Of a stretch of 64,000 nucleotides of DNA, positions 53,276-63,062 are shown piece by piece; position 1 is the first letter of the stretch, and each line of letters opens with the position of its first letter. The position numbers and the translations under genes are program-made. The DNA is from Paenibacillus sp. SYP-B4298 (GTDB lineage Bacteria; Bacillota; Bacilli; Paenibacillales; Paenibacillaceae), in assembly GCF_027627475.1 (NCBI RefSeq), contig NZ_CP115484.1, forward strand, positions 4,534,501 to 4,598,500. Reading direction: 5' to 3'. The notes beneath the pieces were generated by a model that was not told the DNA's origin, searched no databases, and saw only the letters and a list, made by a program, of their open reading frames with translations.

Positions 53276-54010
53276 CTACGGGAGAACAGCCAGCGGATTA
53301 ACCGCCTTGCCCTCCTGCCTCAGCTCAAAATGAATATGGTTGCCAAGCTCCTTCTTCAGCTCGCTCGTGCCCGACTTGGCAATCAGCGTGCCCTGCTTCA
53401 CCTCATCGCCTGTCTTCACCTGCACATCCGACAGACTCTGATAGACGGTAAGGTAGCCGCCGGGATGAGTAATTTCGACAACATGTCCATTCAGCGGATG
53501 CTGCTCGACATGGGTGACCTTGCCACTGAGCGCAGCAACGACATCGAAGCTATCCTCGCTTGGACCGCCAAGATCAATCCCCATGTTCGGCGTGAAGGTG
53601 TTGTCATACTGCACCAGTGCTGCCTGACGCTCCTCATTGGTGGCGTTGGAATCGTAGAACGGCATCAGCACTTCCATTTCCTTCGGCTTGAGCACCGGCC
53701 ATTGGAGCTCCTCCTCGCCGATCGTAACTTCCAGCGTCTCCTCATCCGGCGAGACTGCCACCGGCTCGTTCCCTTCCTGCTCTTCCCCGGAGATTTCGCT
53801 TGTCTGAGTTGGCAAATCCTGCTGCTGCGGTCCCTGGTAGACCCACATTAAGGTTACGATAATTGCTGCCGCGGCCATAAATGCTGCCGGTGTCACCCAT
53901 TTTTTCGACAGCAGCCTTTTCCATGAAGAGGCCTTAGCAGCAGACGGTACTCCCTGAGTCGATTTGGGAGCTTCTTCATGTTTTTGCTTGGATTTATTTT
54001 GTTCATTCAT
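53276..54010 (-). CDS. spoIIQ: SpoIIQ-like M23-family protein
   Basis: Forespore membrane protein that with SpoIIIAH forms the channel or zipper during engulfment. The 244-residue protein has one membrane segment (residues 41-57) and a C-terminal LytM/M23 domain (about 140-235). In the first zinc motif His is replaced by Asn142 (NMGIDLG), while His225 and His227 (HIHFE) remain, so peptidase activity is doubtful. This matches the degenerate domain of B. subtilis SpoIIQ. The ATG at 54010 has GAGGTGA; a longer frame has no site. Its place next to spoIIID and spoIID supports the call. Confidence 0.88.
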   Translation of the reverse strand: MNEQNKSKQKHEEAPKSTQGVPSAAKASSWKRLLSKKWVTPAAFMAAAAIIVTLMWVYQGPQQQDLPTQTSEISGEEQEGNEPVAVSPDEETLEVTIGEEELQWPVLKPKEMEVLMPFYDSNATNEERQAALVQYDNTFTPNMGIDLGGPSEDSFDVVAALSGKVTHVEQHPLNGHVVEITHPGGYLTVYQSLSDVQVKTGDEVKQGTLIAKSGTSELKKELGNHIHFELRQEGKAVNPLAVLP

Positions 54011-54028
54011 CTTGATCACCTCACTAGC

Positions 54029-54057
54029 CATTGTTGCCAGATTCAACTCTTTTATAC
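54029..54057 (-). promoter_or_regulatory. Possible sigma-F promoter of spoIIQ
   Basis: GTATA (54057-54053), 14 bases and GGCAACAATG (54038-54029) on the minus strand. The -10 part fits the sigma-F pattern; the spacer is a base or two short. B. subtilis spoIIQ is transcribed by sigma-F. Confidence 0.5.
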
Positions 54058-54084
54058 GTGAGGTCATCGTATTTTATAAGATTA

Positions 54085-55194
54085 CTAACCTTTCAGACGG
54101 GGTAGCCATGCGGTCGCGGATTCAATACGTGTGCCAGAATAATAGTGCGCTAATATCTCCTCCGCCCGGCGGCCATTCTGCGCCATCGCCTCCGCTCCCC
54201 ATTGACTCATCCCTACGCCATGCCCATAGCCATAGCTTGTCATTTCGATCTTGCTTCCCTTGATGCGCCAGGTGAACTGGCTTGAGGGAAGCCCCAGCAG
54301 CTCCCGGACTTGGCGACCCGTATATTCGGTCTCCCCCACCCGGATTCGTTTGATGCGGCGACCTGGCGTATACTCTTCAACGCTCAGCTTCTTCTCCGCC
54401 CCTTTCTTCACCCCTAGCTTGGAATAGAACTCCGTCAGCTTCATCGTTGTTGTCTGCTTGTACCTGGGCGAGAGCGTGACATCCCAGGGACTCGCTACAC
54501 TACGCAGATAGGGAAGGACGCTCCCGAAGTAGTCTTCGGAATTTTCCGTATACCCATTGCTAGTAGAGAAGAATAGGGCTTCGATTGGCTCGCCATCATA
54601 AGTCAAGATCTGACCGGCCGTTTCTTCCACTGCACGGCTCAATTGCTCCAGCCGTTCCTTGGATGCTTTCCCCCAATGGCGGTCAAGCTCCTTCAATGGA
54701 ATATATACTTGATCGCTGATGGTACCCGATACCTGCAACGGCTCGTCCGTATGCAAGGCCAGACGGCGTACAATATAAGTGCGCGCGGCGATCGCCTGGG
54801 CTTTAAGTGCCTCCAGCTCGAAGTCCGCTGGCATCTCTCCCGCCAGTACGCCTCTTACGTACAGCTCCAGTGGTACCTTCTCGACCTGCTTGCTCTGACT
54901 AAGCTTCACACCGATCTGAATCATAGACAAAGCCTCGACTACCTGTTGATTGTCTGACGGGATAATGTTGCCTGGGCGTGTCTGAGGGGAAAGGGAAGGA
55001 CGCTCCACGTTGCTGCCCGTCTGCTGTCGTGCCCTGGCCCTGATCTGACCCTTCTCTGCATGCGCCCCCATCACGTCCTCTCTTGGCTCCTCCCGTTCCG
55101 ATGGCTTGTCCCCGGTCATGATCGCCCATCCTATGACGCTAGCTGCTCCAAGCACAAAAATCGCCAGCCATAGCCTCCATCCTATCAATCTCAT
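54085..55194 (-). CDS. spoIID: Stage II sporulation protein D
   Basis: Membrane-anchored lytic transglycosylase of the engulfment machine that cuts glycan strands. The 369-residue protein has an N-terminal anchor (LIGWRLWLAIFVLGAASVIGWAI), then the SpoIID domain with LYVRGVLAGEMPADFELEALKAQAIAARTYIVRR, which carries the catalytic Glu, and ALFFSTSNGYTENSEDYFGS, YLRSVASPWD and GYGHGVGMSQWGAEAMAQNG. The ATG at 55194 has GGAGGGAG; a frame start 52 codons earlier has no site. It lies directly downstream of murA, as in B. subtilis. The 430 bases before it hold no gene. Confidence 0.95.
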   Translation of the reverse strand: MRLIGWRLWLAIFVLGAASVIGWAIMTGDKPSEREEPREDVMGAHAEKGQIRARARQQTGSNVERPSLSPQTRPGNIIPSDNQQVVEALSMIQIGVKLSQSKQVEKVPLELYVRGVLAGEMPADFELEALKAQAIAARTYIVRRLALHTDEPLQVSGTISDQVYIPLKELDRHWGKASKERLEQLSRAVEETAGQILTYDGEPIEALFFSTSNGYTENSEDYFGSVLPYLRSVASPWDVTLSPRYKQTTTMKLTEFYSKLGVKKGAEKKLSVEEYTPGRRIKRIRVGETEYTGRQVRELLGLPSSQFTWRIKGSKIEMTSYGYGHGVGMSQWGAEAMAQNGRRAEEILAHYYSGTRIESATAWLPRLKG

Positions 55195-55552
55195 GTCTGC
55201 TCTCCCTCCACCAAGTGGAAGCCAGCAGACGACTTGCCGTGAACGGCTCTCTCCTTCATTATCACCCGTGCCAAGCCGTTGCCGCAGTATAGCATCCGGC
55301 AAGCTGCTGCTGGTCTTCTCTAGTCGCTCTCTTACTGTCTGCAAGTTCAATACAGTCTATGAGCACATCTAATAGAATAGAACAGCCGGCCTGCAGATGG
55401 GCGAGAGCTTGTTCGGGTCAGCACAGCAACCGTAGCAAGGGCATCAACGACAACCCCGATATACTGGCGTAGACGGCTACCGCCATCTTGACGGGTAAAG
55501 CTTCGCTTGGATTAGATATAGAAGTAATATAAGACGAGCAGCGCTTATCAAA

Positions 55553-55588
55553 AAGCAAAAAGCCTTCTGCACAACGACAGAAGGCTTT
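55553..55588 (-). terminator. Terminator of murA
   Basis: AAAGCCTTCTG/CAGAAGGCTTT (11 bp, 55559-55588) with an 8-base loop, then TTTTTGCTTTTTG on the minus strand. Confidence 0.9.
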
Positions 55589-55622
55589 AATTCATTTCAT
55601 ATAGGTTGCTTGGTGTTCTTTC

Positions 55623-57041
55623 CTATGCCCACGTAGGCTGTACCTTCAGTACCGGCATTTCTTTATCCCGTTTGAAGGAGGCCACTTCAGTAGAAGCATC
55701 TGCTTCATGCGATACGACAGGAGCCAGCCCCCGCTTCGTCTCGGAGCTCTTACTAACAGCCGCCTCGGCGATAGCTTCATCCTCAGGCTCGACCCGGCAT
55801 ATATCGGCTCCAAGGGAAGCGAGCTTGCTGGTCAAATTTACATATCCCCGGTCGACATGATGAATACCTGTGACCTCCGTCTCTCCGTCAGCGCGAAGCG
55901 CTGCGCAGATCAATGCTGCTCCGGCACGAAGATCCGTAGCACATACCTTGGCGCCTGCCAGCGGAACATTGCCTGTAATGATTGCACTGCGTCCTTCAAC
56001 CTTAATCTGTCCCTGCAGCTTCTGGAACTCCTCCACATGCATGAAGCGGTTCTCAAATACGGTCTCTGTAACGACGCTCGTACCTTCTGACACCATTAGC
56101 AGCGCCATCATCTGCGACTGCATATCGGTTGGAAAGCCCGGATATGGCAATGTCTTCACATCCACCGCGCGCAGCGTGCCATTGGAGCGAACATGAAGGC
56201 CATTCTCACCTTCACTAATTTCTACGCCCATCTCCTCCAGCTTCGAGATGACCGGAGCCAGATGATTCGCGATGGCTCCCTCCACATACACATCGCCGCC
56301 CGTGATGGCTGCTGCAATAATATACGTGCCCGCTTCCACACGATCCGGGATGACTGTATGGGAAGCGCCATGCAGGGACTCAACGCCCTCGATGCGGATC
56401 AAGCCTGTGCCTGCCCCTCTCACCTTGGCTCCCATCGCATTCAAATAGTTGGCCAGGTCGACAATCTCCGGCTCCATTGCCGCATTCTCAATTGTCGTTG
56501 TCCCTTCAGCCAAAGCTGCTGCCATCATTATATTCTCGGTAGCGCCAACACTGGCTACATCCAGATAGATCTTGGCTCCCCGTAATTTACCTGCTGTTCT
56601 GGCTTCTATGTAGCCCTGGCCAAGCGTAACCTCGGCACCCATCGCCTCGAAGCCCTTCAAATGCTGGTCTATTGGACGTGTGCCGATCGCGCAGCCGCCA
56701 GGCAGCGATATTTTGGCACAGCCTAGACGCGCAAGCAATGGTCCCATCACCAGAAAAGATGCGCGCATTTTACGAACGAGATCGTAGGGGGCTTCAACCG
56801 CAGTCAACTGGGAAGCATGGATACGCATCGTTTCATTCTGATAGGCCAGCTTCGCCCCGAGCGAATCCAGCACCTTCTGTATCGTCAATACATCATCAAG
56901 AGGCGGCACATCATAGATGGTGCTCTCCCCTTCCGATGCCAGCAGCGAAGCTGCAAGAATCGGGAGTACAGAGTTTTTTGCACCGCTGACTTTTACGGTT
57001 CCCGTCAATCTTCGGCCACCGCGGACGATGATTTTGCTCAT
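55623..57041 (-). CDS. murA: UDP-GlcNAc 1-carboxyvinyltransferase MurA with C-terminal tail
   Basis: First committed enzyme of peptidoglycan synthesis: adds enolpyruvate to UDP-GlcNAc. The 472-residue protein has [29 protein letters not shown], the catalytic Cys117 ([13 protein letters not shown]) and the GFPTDMQSQ loop. Family members usually stop near residue 417-436; here about 56 residues follow (from [13 protein letters not shown]), with an acidic start and a hydrophobic end ([11 protein letters not shown]). The ATG at 57041 has GGGGGG; a frame start ten codons earlier does not. The tail's role is unknown. Confidence 0.96.
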   Translation of the reverse strand: MSKIIVRGGRRLTGTVKVSGAKNSVLPILAASLLASEGESTIYDVPPLDDVLTIQKVLDSLGAKLAYQNETMRIHASQLTAVEAPYDLVRKMRASFLVMGPLLARLGCAKISLPGGCAIGTRPIDQHLKGFEAMGAEVTLGQGYIEARTAGKLRGAKIYLDVASVGATENIMMAAALAEGTTTIENAAMEPEIVDLANYLNAMGAKVRGAGTGLIRIEGVESLHGASHTVIPDRVEAGTYIIAAAITGGDVYVEGAIANHLAPVISKLEEMGVEISEGENGLHVRSNGTLRAVDVKTLPYPGFPTDMQSQMMALLMVSEGTSVVTETVFENRFMHVEEFQKLQGQIKVEGRSAIITGNVPLAGAKVCATDLRAGAALICAALRADGETEVTGIHHVDRGYVNLTSKLASLGADICRVEPEDEAIAEAAVSKSSETKRGLAPVVSHEADASTEVASFKRDKEMPVLKVQPTWA

Positions 57042-57241
57042 TTCGTTATTCCCCCCGCGCGCTGCGATCATTTCCTTTACCAGTTAGAAAATGGCACATA
57101 GCTAATATCACAAACTCCATCTTAGCATTATCCTATGCAAGTCGACAAGCGTTATTTTCGTGAATATGATGCAAGCGTTGCCAGAGACTGGATACCGCTC
57201 GTATAGCTTCCTATCCCCATTATTTGCTCAACAGGGCGAGC

Positions 57242-57496
57242 TTATTCGACAAACCACCTTAACTTATCGAACCATTCCAGGTAATCAAGGAAAAAGCGGG
57301 CAAAACCATGTCCAAGTACTACGGCCAGCAGTACCTGTAGCATTCTCGCTTGCGCGGAGCGGGGGCGCTTCAGGAAGGCTTCCAGCTTAAGCTCCTGAAC
57401 CACATACCAGGCAAAAATAATGCTAAGCAGCGTAATTGCGATGGCGATCAAGCCATTGATCCCGACTGCTGTTCCGATACTGCCAAAGTCCATCAT
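57242..57496 (-). CDS. ywzB: DUF1146 membrane protein (YwzB-like)
   Basis: An 84-residue protein with two membrane segments (about residues 11-33 and 50-68) and the charged stretch ELKLEAFLKRPRSAQARMLQVLL between them. It fits the DUF1146/YwzB family, found before murA in many Bacilli. The function is unknown; proximity suggests the envelope. The gene lies 54 bases after the SLH protease gene and 200 bases before murA. Confidence 0.85.
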   Translation of the reverse strand: MMDFGSIGTAVGINGLIAIAITLLSIIFAWYVVQELKLEAFLKRPRSAQARMLQVLLAVVLGHGFARFFLDYLEWFDKLRWFVE

Positions 57497-57550
57497 CGTT
57501 CGCCCCCTTCTTATGATCGATTCCTATCCACGCCTTGCGGCGCGGTCAAA

Positions 57551-60500
57551 CTACCGCATCGCCCGGTACAGGATAGCCGAGAATTCCGCGCGCGATGCTT
57601 CACCTGACGGCCTGAATCGGTTATCCGCATAGCCCCCGATCAGCTCGGATTGCTTCATGACAGCAATAACCGGAGCTGCCCAGTGGGACGGCTTCACATC
57701 ACTGAATGGCGCAGTTACAACAGGATAGGTCTCCAGACTCATTGCCGCTGACAGCATCATCGCCATCTCTGCACGGGTTACATTGCGGTCAGGAGCAAAG
57801 GTATTATCGCTATAGCCTTGTATCCATCCTGCATGAACAGCATCCCTAATGGAATTGTATGCCCAATGGCTCGCCTTCAGATCCTTGAAGGATACGTCCC
57901 TCGTGCTCCCACCTGCAGGCGGGAAGGCCTTGATCAGCAGGGCTACCGCCTCTGCTCTGGTAATGGGACGATTCGGCTCGAATTTATAGCCGCCTGTGCC
58001 CTGAATAATCCCATTCTTCGTTAATGCTGTGATGGCATCCGTCGCCCAGTGACCATCAACATCGCGGAACCCTGCCACCAGCTTCTCAACCTCTGCTCTG
58101 AGCCGGTAATATTGATAATTAAACTTGGAGCTGGCGCTCAGCTTAATATAATACGTTCCCGACGACAGCCTGCGATTGGTCGTCATGGCTGTCGAGCCGC
58201 TTGTAGAGCGTAGTGTGAATAGCGACTTCTGTGTGCGATCCAGCACTTCCATATTCATGCTGCGGTTTGAAGGAATGTCCGATAGCTGAATGGAGACGAT
58301 GCTGTCTCCTGTCAAGCGCAATTGGAACCAATCTTCATCGCTCACCGGGTCAATGACGCCCACATAGTCCGTTCCAGGACGCATCGATGTTGCCTCATAG
58401 GACTTATTATTCGGTTCATTCGGATCATCGAATACGGACAAAATTTCAATCGTCAACGTATACGTGCCGATGACTGGACTCGCATTGGAGGCCGCTGCGT
58501 TATTCGTCCGAATAAAGTATTTGCCCGGCGTCACATTGATCAGAGCCGATTCCTCCGTCTCGCCATCGCTGTGCTCATCAATTTCCATCATCCGTTCGCC
58601 TGCCCGTCCAACCGCGATGGCAGGATCGATTCGCACCGTATTCGTCTCCATCTTGACCCTCAGCGTCCCCGATTGTGTGAAGGTAATGGCGAACCAGTCC
58701 CGATCTCCTGTCTGATGGAAATTCCCTGTAATCTTCTGGCTGCGCGCCGGCAGTGTAAAGGCCTTATAATTGCTGTCATTGTCCTCAAAATCATCGGGCG
58801 CTATCGTGAAGGCCGAGGTAAGTAGATAAGGAATGGTCTCCTTCTGAGCTGCATCAGCAAACTTCAGCTCCAGATAGCCTGTCCCCTTCTTCACCTTCCA
58901 TTCCACCGACCTTGTTCCCGTCTTGACCAGCTTCTCCTCTTGCTTCTGCGATCCTGAATAGTACTCCAGCGTCACTGGCGGCATCGCTTGGCCTGAATTG
59001 ACAAGCCCCTGGAACCGGATCTCAAGCGTCCCATCATACGGGATGTCCAATTTGAAGACATCCTTGTCCTTACCTGTTGTCAACTGCCCTGGCACCTCGG
59101 CAGACAATGGAAATATTGCCGCTGATGCCCGCGTGTCGTTAGGCTCTCTAGCATCAGGACGATAGGATGCCGTCAACGCCTGGTCGGCCTGCAGCAGACC
59201 GTAGCCTGTCTGCTCATCCCATCCCTTGGCACCGACATCCTTGGCTGTCTGGCGCAGCAATTCACGAATCTGATAAGGCTCCATATGCGGGTATTTGGCC
59301 CATACAAGAGCCGCCACACCTGCCGCCTGCGGAGCCGCCATCGAGGTTCCTTGCTCCTTGGCGTAGCCGCCGCCGAGTGCTGTTGTGTAGACATTCCATG
59401 GTGCGACAATATCGACCTCCGGCCCCGAATTCGACCGCGGCTCCGCCTTGCCATCAGCGCTTGCCCCGCCTACAGCCAGCACGGAAGGATAAGCAGCCGG
59501 GTATTTGACCGCTACCTTATTCTTAAACTTCAGGCCATCATTGCCGGTCGCTGCGATCAACAGCACTCCTTGATCCTCTGCATACTCTACAATGTCCTGC
59601 ATGTAGGGTGATGCACGGTATAAACCGACAGACAGCACAACAATTTTGGCTCCATTCTTGACCGCGTACATGATGGCTTCGCCTAGCCGATCTTCATCTC
59701 CGTAGCCGTCTGCGTCCAACGCCTTGATAGGCATGACTCTCGCATTCCACACAATGCCCGCCGTGCCTTTGCCATTATTGCCTATAGCAGCCAGCACCCC
59801 CGCTACTCGCGTGCCATGTCCGTTGTCATCCTGGGGCTGCTTGCCTTGCTGCACCAGATTGGTTCCCTTGACCAGATTATCCTTCAGATCCGGGTGGTTC
59901 AGGTCCACCCCCGTATCCACGAGCGCTATGGTCAGATCCGTCTGAGCGGTCACACTCTCCCAGGCTTTTCTGGCGCCAATCTGATCCAGATACGATTGAT
60001 ATTCCAGAAACGGATCATCGGGCGTTACAGATGCCAGCAATCCCACTCTTCCGTTAGCCTGCACATACTCAATATCGGGATGACTGCGCAGCGCGATGAG
60101 CCATTCCTCGATGTCCATCCCAGGAGACGGACGAACCAGCTCGGTTCGCATCTGCTCCTCGCGATGCAGCACCACCGTGTCAGGAAGCGGCTGTGCACGC
60201 TCCAGATCACGCCATTTCAACAACCAGCTACCGTCGATAGCCTCCTTGATTTCATGCTCCACAGGCTGGTCTATAACCGCAGGCGCATCGGTCTTCGGCG
60301 CTCCATCTTCTGCGGATACCTGATCGTCTGCTCGCTGCTCCCCACGATCAGCTTGTTCTCCATCCGACTCGAAAGCCGATGCAGGCGACTGCCCGCTAGC
60401 GTCCGATTCTTCCTGACTCTGTTCATGCCACGACTGGCTATCGCCTGCTGTCGCCTCTTGTGTCGCCTCATGTCCCGCCCAAACAGACGTTGCCCATTGG

Positions 60501-60682
60501 ACGGAATCACCCGGCTCCACGTTCGGTGCGGCTGACAACAGCGGCTGAGGCATAGCTGTAAGCAGCACCAACCAGACAGCAAGCAGCAGCAATACTGTTT
60601 TTTGACCTGTTTGTGACTTGTATGCCTTGCTAGAAGAGCGATATATTGCTAGATGCCAATCGGCGAATAATTTTATCATCAT
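57551..60682 (-). CDS. SLH-anchored subtilisin-like serine protease
   Basis: A 1043-residue exported protein of peptidase family S8. After the signal peptide (about residues 28-51) and an acidic Ser/Gln-rich stretch comes a propeptide-like part, then the S8 domain with Asp256 (IALVDTGVDLNHPDL), His289 (DDNGHGTRVAG), oxyanion Asn381 (AATGNDG) and Ser447 (GTSMAAPQAAG). Three PPC-type modules (DKDVFKL, DRDWFAITF, DEDWFQLRL) follow. The C-terminus has three SLH domains with ITRAEA, VTRAEM and ASRAEF. It should be active at the cell surface; substrates are unknown. All three catalytic residues are intact. Confidence 0.93.
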   Translation of the reverse strand: MMIKLFADWHLAIYRSSSKAYKSQTGQKTVLLLLAVWLVLLTAMPQPLLSAAPNVEPGDSVQWATSVWAGHEATQEATAGDSQSWHEQSQEESDASGQSPASAFESDGEQADRGEQRADDQVSAEDGAPKTDAPAVIDQPVEHEIKEAIDGSWLLKWRDLERAQPLPDTVVLHREEQMRTELVRPSPGMDIEEWLIALRSHPDIEYVQANGRVGLLASVTPDDPFLEYQSYLDQIGARKAWESVTAQTDLTIALVDTGVDLNHPDLKDNLVKGTNLVQQGKQPQDDNGHGTRVAGVLAAIGNNGKGTAGIVWNARVMPIKALDADGYGDEDRLGEAIMYAVKNGAKIVVLSVGLYRASPYMQDIVEYAEDQGVLLIAATGNDGLKFKNKVAVKYPAAYPSVLAVGGASADGKAEPRSNSGPEVDIVAPWNVYTTALGGGYAKEQGTSMAAPQAAGVAALVWAKYPHMEPYQIRELLRQTAKDVGAKGWDEQTGYGLLQADQALTASYRPDAREPNDTRASAAIFPLSAEVPGQLTTGKDKDVFKLDIPYDGTLEIRFQGLVNSGQAMPPVTLEYYSGSQKQEEKLVKTGTRSVEWKVKKGTGYLELKFADAAQKETIPYLLTSAFTIAPDDFEDNDSNYKAFTLPARSQKITGNFHQTGDRDWFAITFTQSGTLRVKMETNTVRIDPAIAVGRAGERMMEIDEHSDGETEESALINVTPGKYFIRTNNAAASNASPVIGTYTLTIEILSVFDDPNEPNNKSYEATSMRPGTDYVGVIDPVSDEDWFQLRLTGDSIVSIQLSDIPSNRSMNMEVLDRTQKSLFTLRSTSGSTAMTTNRRLSSGTYYIKLSASSKFNYQYYRLRAEVEKLVAGFRDVDGHWATDAITALTKNGIIQGTGGYKFEPNRPITRAEAVALLIKAFPPAGGSTRDVSFKDLKASHWAYNSIRDAVHAGWIQGYSDNTFAPDRNVTRAEMAMMLSAAMSLETYPVVTAPFSDVKPSHWAAPVIAVMKQSELIGGYADNRFRPSGEASRAEFSAILYRAMR

Positions 60683-60810
60683 AATTGCCCTTTAACCTTT
60701 GTTTTCTCATTTGAAACGGCTTCGTCACAGATTCCTAATCGAAGTGCCAATCCCATTATAGTTATTTTTTATACGCCTGCCTATGGGTAATGTTTCAATT
60801 GAATATAAAG

Positions 60811-61425
60811 CTACGCAAACAGGCTCAGCCACGCATTCGGATATAGGCCCAGCAGCACGCCCGCTCCCGCGCACAGCCATAGAAGGATGGAAGATAGCGG
60901 TGTGATACGCATATACTCTATGCCCTCATAGGATCGCATCCAGATCGATCTCAGGATGGAGAAATAACAGCTCAATGTCCCTAGCCAGGAGGCCAGCAAC
61001 ACAAGCAGCAGCACGTACTGTCCGTCACCTGCCGCCGCGGTCAACACCAGCCATTTGCCGATGAAACCGGCAGAGAGCGGCATACCAGAGAGCGATAATA
61101 CAAGAAACATGAGGGCTACAGCGATATGCGGCGAACGATAATACATCCCGGCAAACGCCGTCAATCGATCGTGCTTCGCAGCTCCCGCTACTTTATTCAT
61201 CGCCACGTACAGGCCCAGGTGCATCAGAGCAGCCGCGACCAGATAGAATGACCACACGGACGAGCCAGCGCCAGCTCCGGCGCTGCTCCCCGCGGCAGCC
61301 AGCACATTGCCGCCATGTACGGCCAGACTCGACAGCAGGAACCCTCCCATCCTCTGTTGTCCTCGCATCATAATGGTTCCGGCCAGCAGCAGCAGTATGG
61401 CCAATAGTTCAGGCAGTTGCAGCAT
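60811..61425 (-). CDS. NuoN-like membrane protein lacking the N-terminal half
   Basis: Related to complex I subunit N (proton-translocating module). Only 204 residues exist where about 480-500 are expected. The sequence aligns by eye with NuoN from membrane helix 8 to the end: LLSSLAVHGGNVL, FYLVAAALMHLGLYVAM, then LSLSGMPLSAGFIGKWLVL with the conserved Lys, and DRLTAFAGMYYRSP. Helices 1-7 are absent, and no coding for them remains, since the NuoM-like gene ends eight bases upstream. It may be a deletion product or a reduced subunit. Frame and hydrophobic pattern are intact. Confidence 0.75.
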   Translation of the reverse strand: MLQLPELLAILLLLAGTIMMRGQQRMGGFLLSSLAVHGGNVLAAAGSSAGAGAGSSVWSFYLVAAALMHLGLYVAMNKVAGAAKHDRLTAFAGMYYRSPHIAVALMFLVLSLSGMPLSAGFIGKWLVLTAAAGDGQYVLLLVLLASWLGTLSCYFSILRSIWMRSYEGIEYMRITPLSSILLWLCAGAGVLLGLYPNAWLSLFA

Positions 61426-61433
61426 AGATGGAA

Positions 61434-63059
61434 TCAGCCTCCCGTTCGGATGTTGAGCCAGCTTAGCAAGCTCGAAAAGCTATGCGTCATCTGATCCAAC
61501 AGCACAGAAGGATAGATGCCGAGCAGAATAATAAAGGCCAATAGCACAATCATGGGCACCGCTTCGCTCAGCCTGGCATCCTGCAGGCTGGCAAGCGAGC
61601 CGCGCGCCGGACCATATGTGATGTTCAGCACAACCCGCAGCAAGGCTACACCCGCAAGCAGCAGGCCGAGCATGGTCGCCACAGCGGCTCCCTTCATCGT
61701 TTCGAACAAGCCGATTAGTACCGTCAACGTTCCGCTGAAGCCGGACAAGCCCGGCATGGCGACAGCAGCCAGCATAGCTGCCATGAGCAAGCCGCTCATA
61801 TAAGGCATGGGACGAGCCAAGCCGCTCAGTTGTCCGATGTCATACGTTCCGGTGCGTTCATAATAGCTCCCGAATATCAATACCATCAGCGAGCCAACCA
61901 GTCCGATGCTCACCAGATGGAATAACCCACCGGTCAACCCCCATTCATTCATAGCGCCCAGACCTAGCAGCACAACACCCGACTGGCTCAGCATACTGTA
62001 GCCCGCAACATGCCGAAGATCCGTCTGAGCTGTGATGGAGAGCGCGCCGTAGAGCAGATTCAGCAGCCCCGCGAAGACCCACAGCGCCGAACAAGCTGCC
62101 GACTGCTCAGGAAACAGCATGAATACAAATCGCAGCAGGCCATACACACCTGCTTGCACCATGATCCCCGCTGCCAGCATGGATACAGGCGGGGGCGCCT
62201 GCCGATAGAACTGCAACAACCACGTGTGAAACGGCACCACCGGCAGACGCAGCAGAAACCCCGCTGCCAGTAAGACATATATGAGCCACTTCAGCCCGTC
62301 TGCCATACCGCTATCCGCTGGGCCGACTGGCTCGTCAGGCGACAACAGGTTCGGGGCCTCCCACACTTCCCCTTCGCTATAAAGCTTCGAATATAGCGCA
62401 TCATAGCTCCCGCTAAGGGTCTCCTGTGCAGACGCGTCATCCAACAGCGCTGCATGGTTGCTAGGAGCGGAGCCCCAGCCTAGCAGCAACGCCAAGCCCA
62501 GCAGCAGCAGCGCCGAGCTTACAGCAGAATAGTTAAGATAGGCTCTGGAGGCTTCCTCCTTCCGCTCCCCTCCCCATATGCCCAGCAGCATATAGATCAC
62601 AACGAAGGCCGTTTCCATGAATAGAACAAACATGAATACATCACGTGACAGCAGCAAGCCGAACGAGCAGGTTTGAAGCACAAGAAACAGCACATAGTAG
62701 GTCTTCCAGCGCTTTTTAATATGTATGAACGAGGCCGCAGCCGAGATGGCAAACACGAGTGCCGCAAGCACTACAAGGGGCAGTGAGAGACCGTCAACAG
62801 CTAGATGATAATCAAATTGAAGCTCCGTATGACCCCACGGAAGTCGAAACCATGGCAGCCGCTCATTAAACCCTTCGCCCCCGCGCCCTGGCTGATAGGA
62901 GATGAACAACACCATCGATAACAGCAACGGCAACGCCGAGATGGCGGCAGCGATGTAACGAAGCCATACCACCCGGTATGAGGGTAGCGACAGCAGCAAT
63001 AGCGCACCCAGTGCAGGTGTAAAAAGAATCACGGTTAAAATTGGCAACCCGGTGAGCAT
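61434..63059 (-). CDS. NuoM-like proton-conducting membrane subunit with altered key residues
   Basis: A 541-residue polytopic protein with about 14 membrane segments and the fold of complex I subunit M. Normal family features are present (VFMFVLFMETAFVVIYMLLGIWGG with Glu149; FHTWL; DLRHVAGYSMLSQSG). The helix-7 Lys is Arg271 (FLLRLPVVPFHTW), the helix-8 Lys is Gln302 (GIMVQAGVYGLLRF), a helix His is Ile385 and the helix-12 Glu is Thr444 (GFSGTLTVL). A loop at about residues 195-255 is longer than usual. Proton pumping by this subunit is doubtful; the fold is clear. Confidence 0.85.
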   Translation of the reverse strand: MLTGLPILTVILFTPALGALLLLSLPSYRVVWLRYIAAAISALPLLLSMVLFISYQPGRGGEGFNERLPWFRLPWGHTELQFDYHLAVDGLSLPLVVLAALVFAISAAASFIHIKKRWKTYYVLFLVLQTCSFGLLLSRDVFMFVLFMETAFVVIYMLLGIWGGERKEEASRAYLNYSAVSSALLLLGLALLLGWGSAPSNHAALLDDASAQETLSGSYDALYSKLYSEGEVWEAPNLLSPDEPVGPADSGMADGLKWLIYVLLAAGFLLRLPVVPFHTWLLQFYRQAPPPVSMLAAGIMVQAGVYGLLRFVFMLFPEQSAACSALWVFAGLLNLLYGALSITAQTDLRHVAGYSMLSQSGVVLLGLGAMNEWGLTGGLFHLVSIGLVGSLMVLIFGSYYERTGTYDIGQLSGLARPMPYMSGLLMAAMLAAVAMPGLSGFSGTLTVLIGLFETMKGAAVATMLGLLLAGVALLRVVLNITYGPARGSLASLQDARLSEAVPMIVLLAFIILLGIYPSVLLDQMTHSFSSLLSWLNIRTGG

Positions 63060-63062
63060 CCG

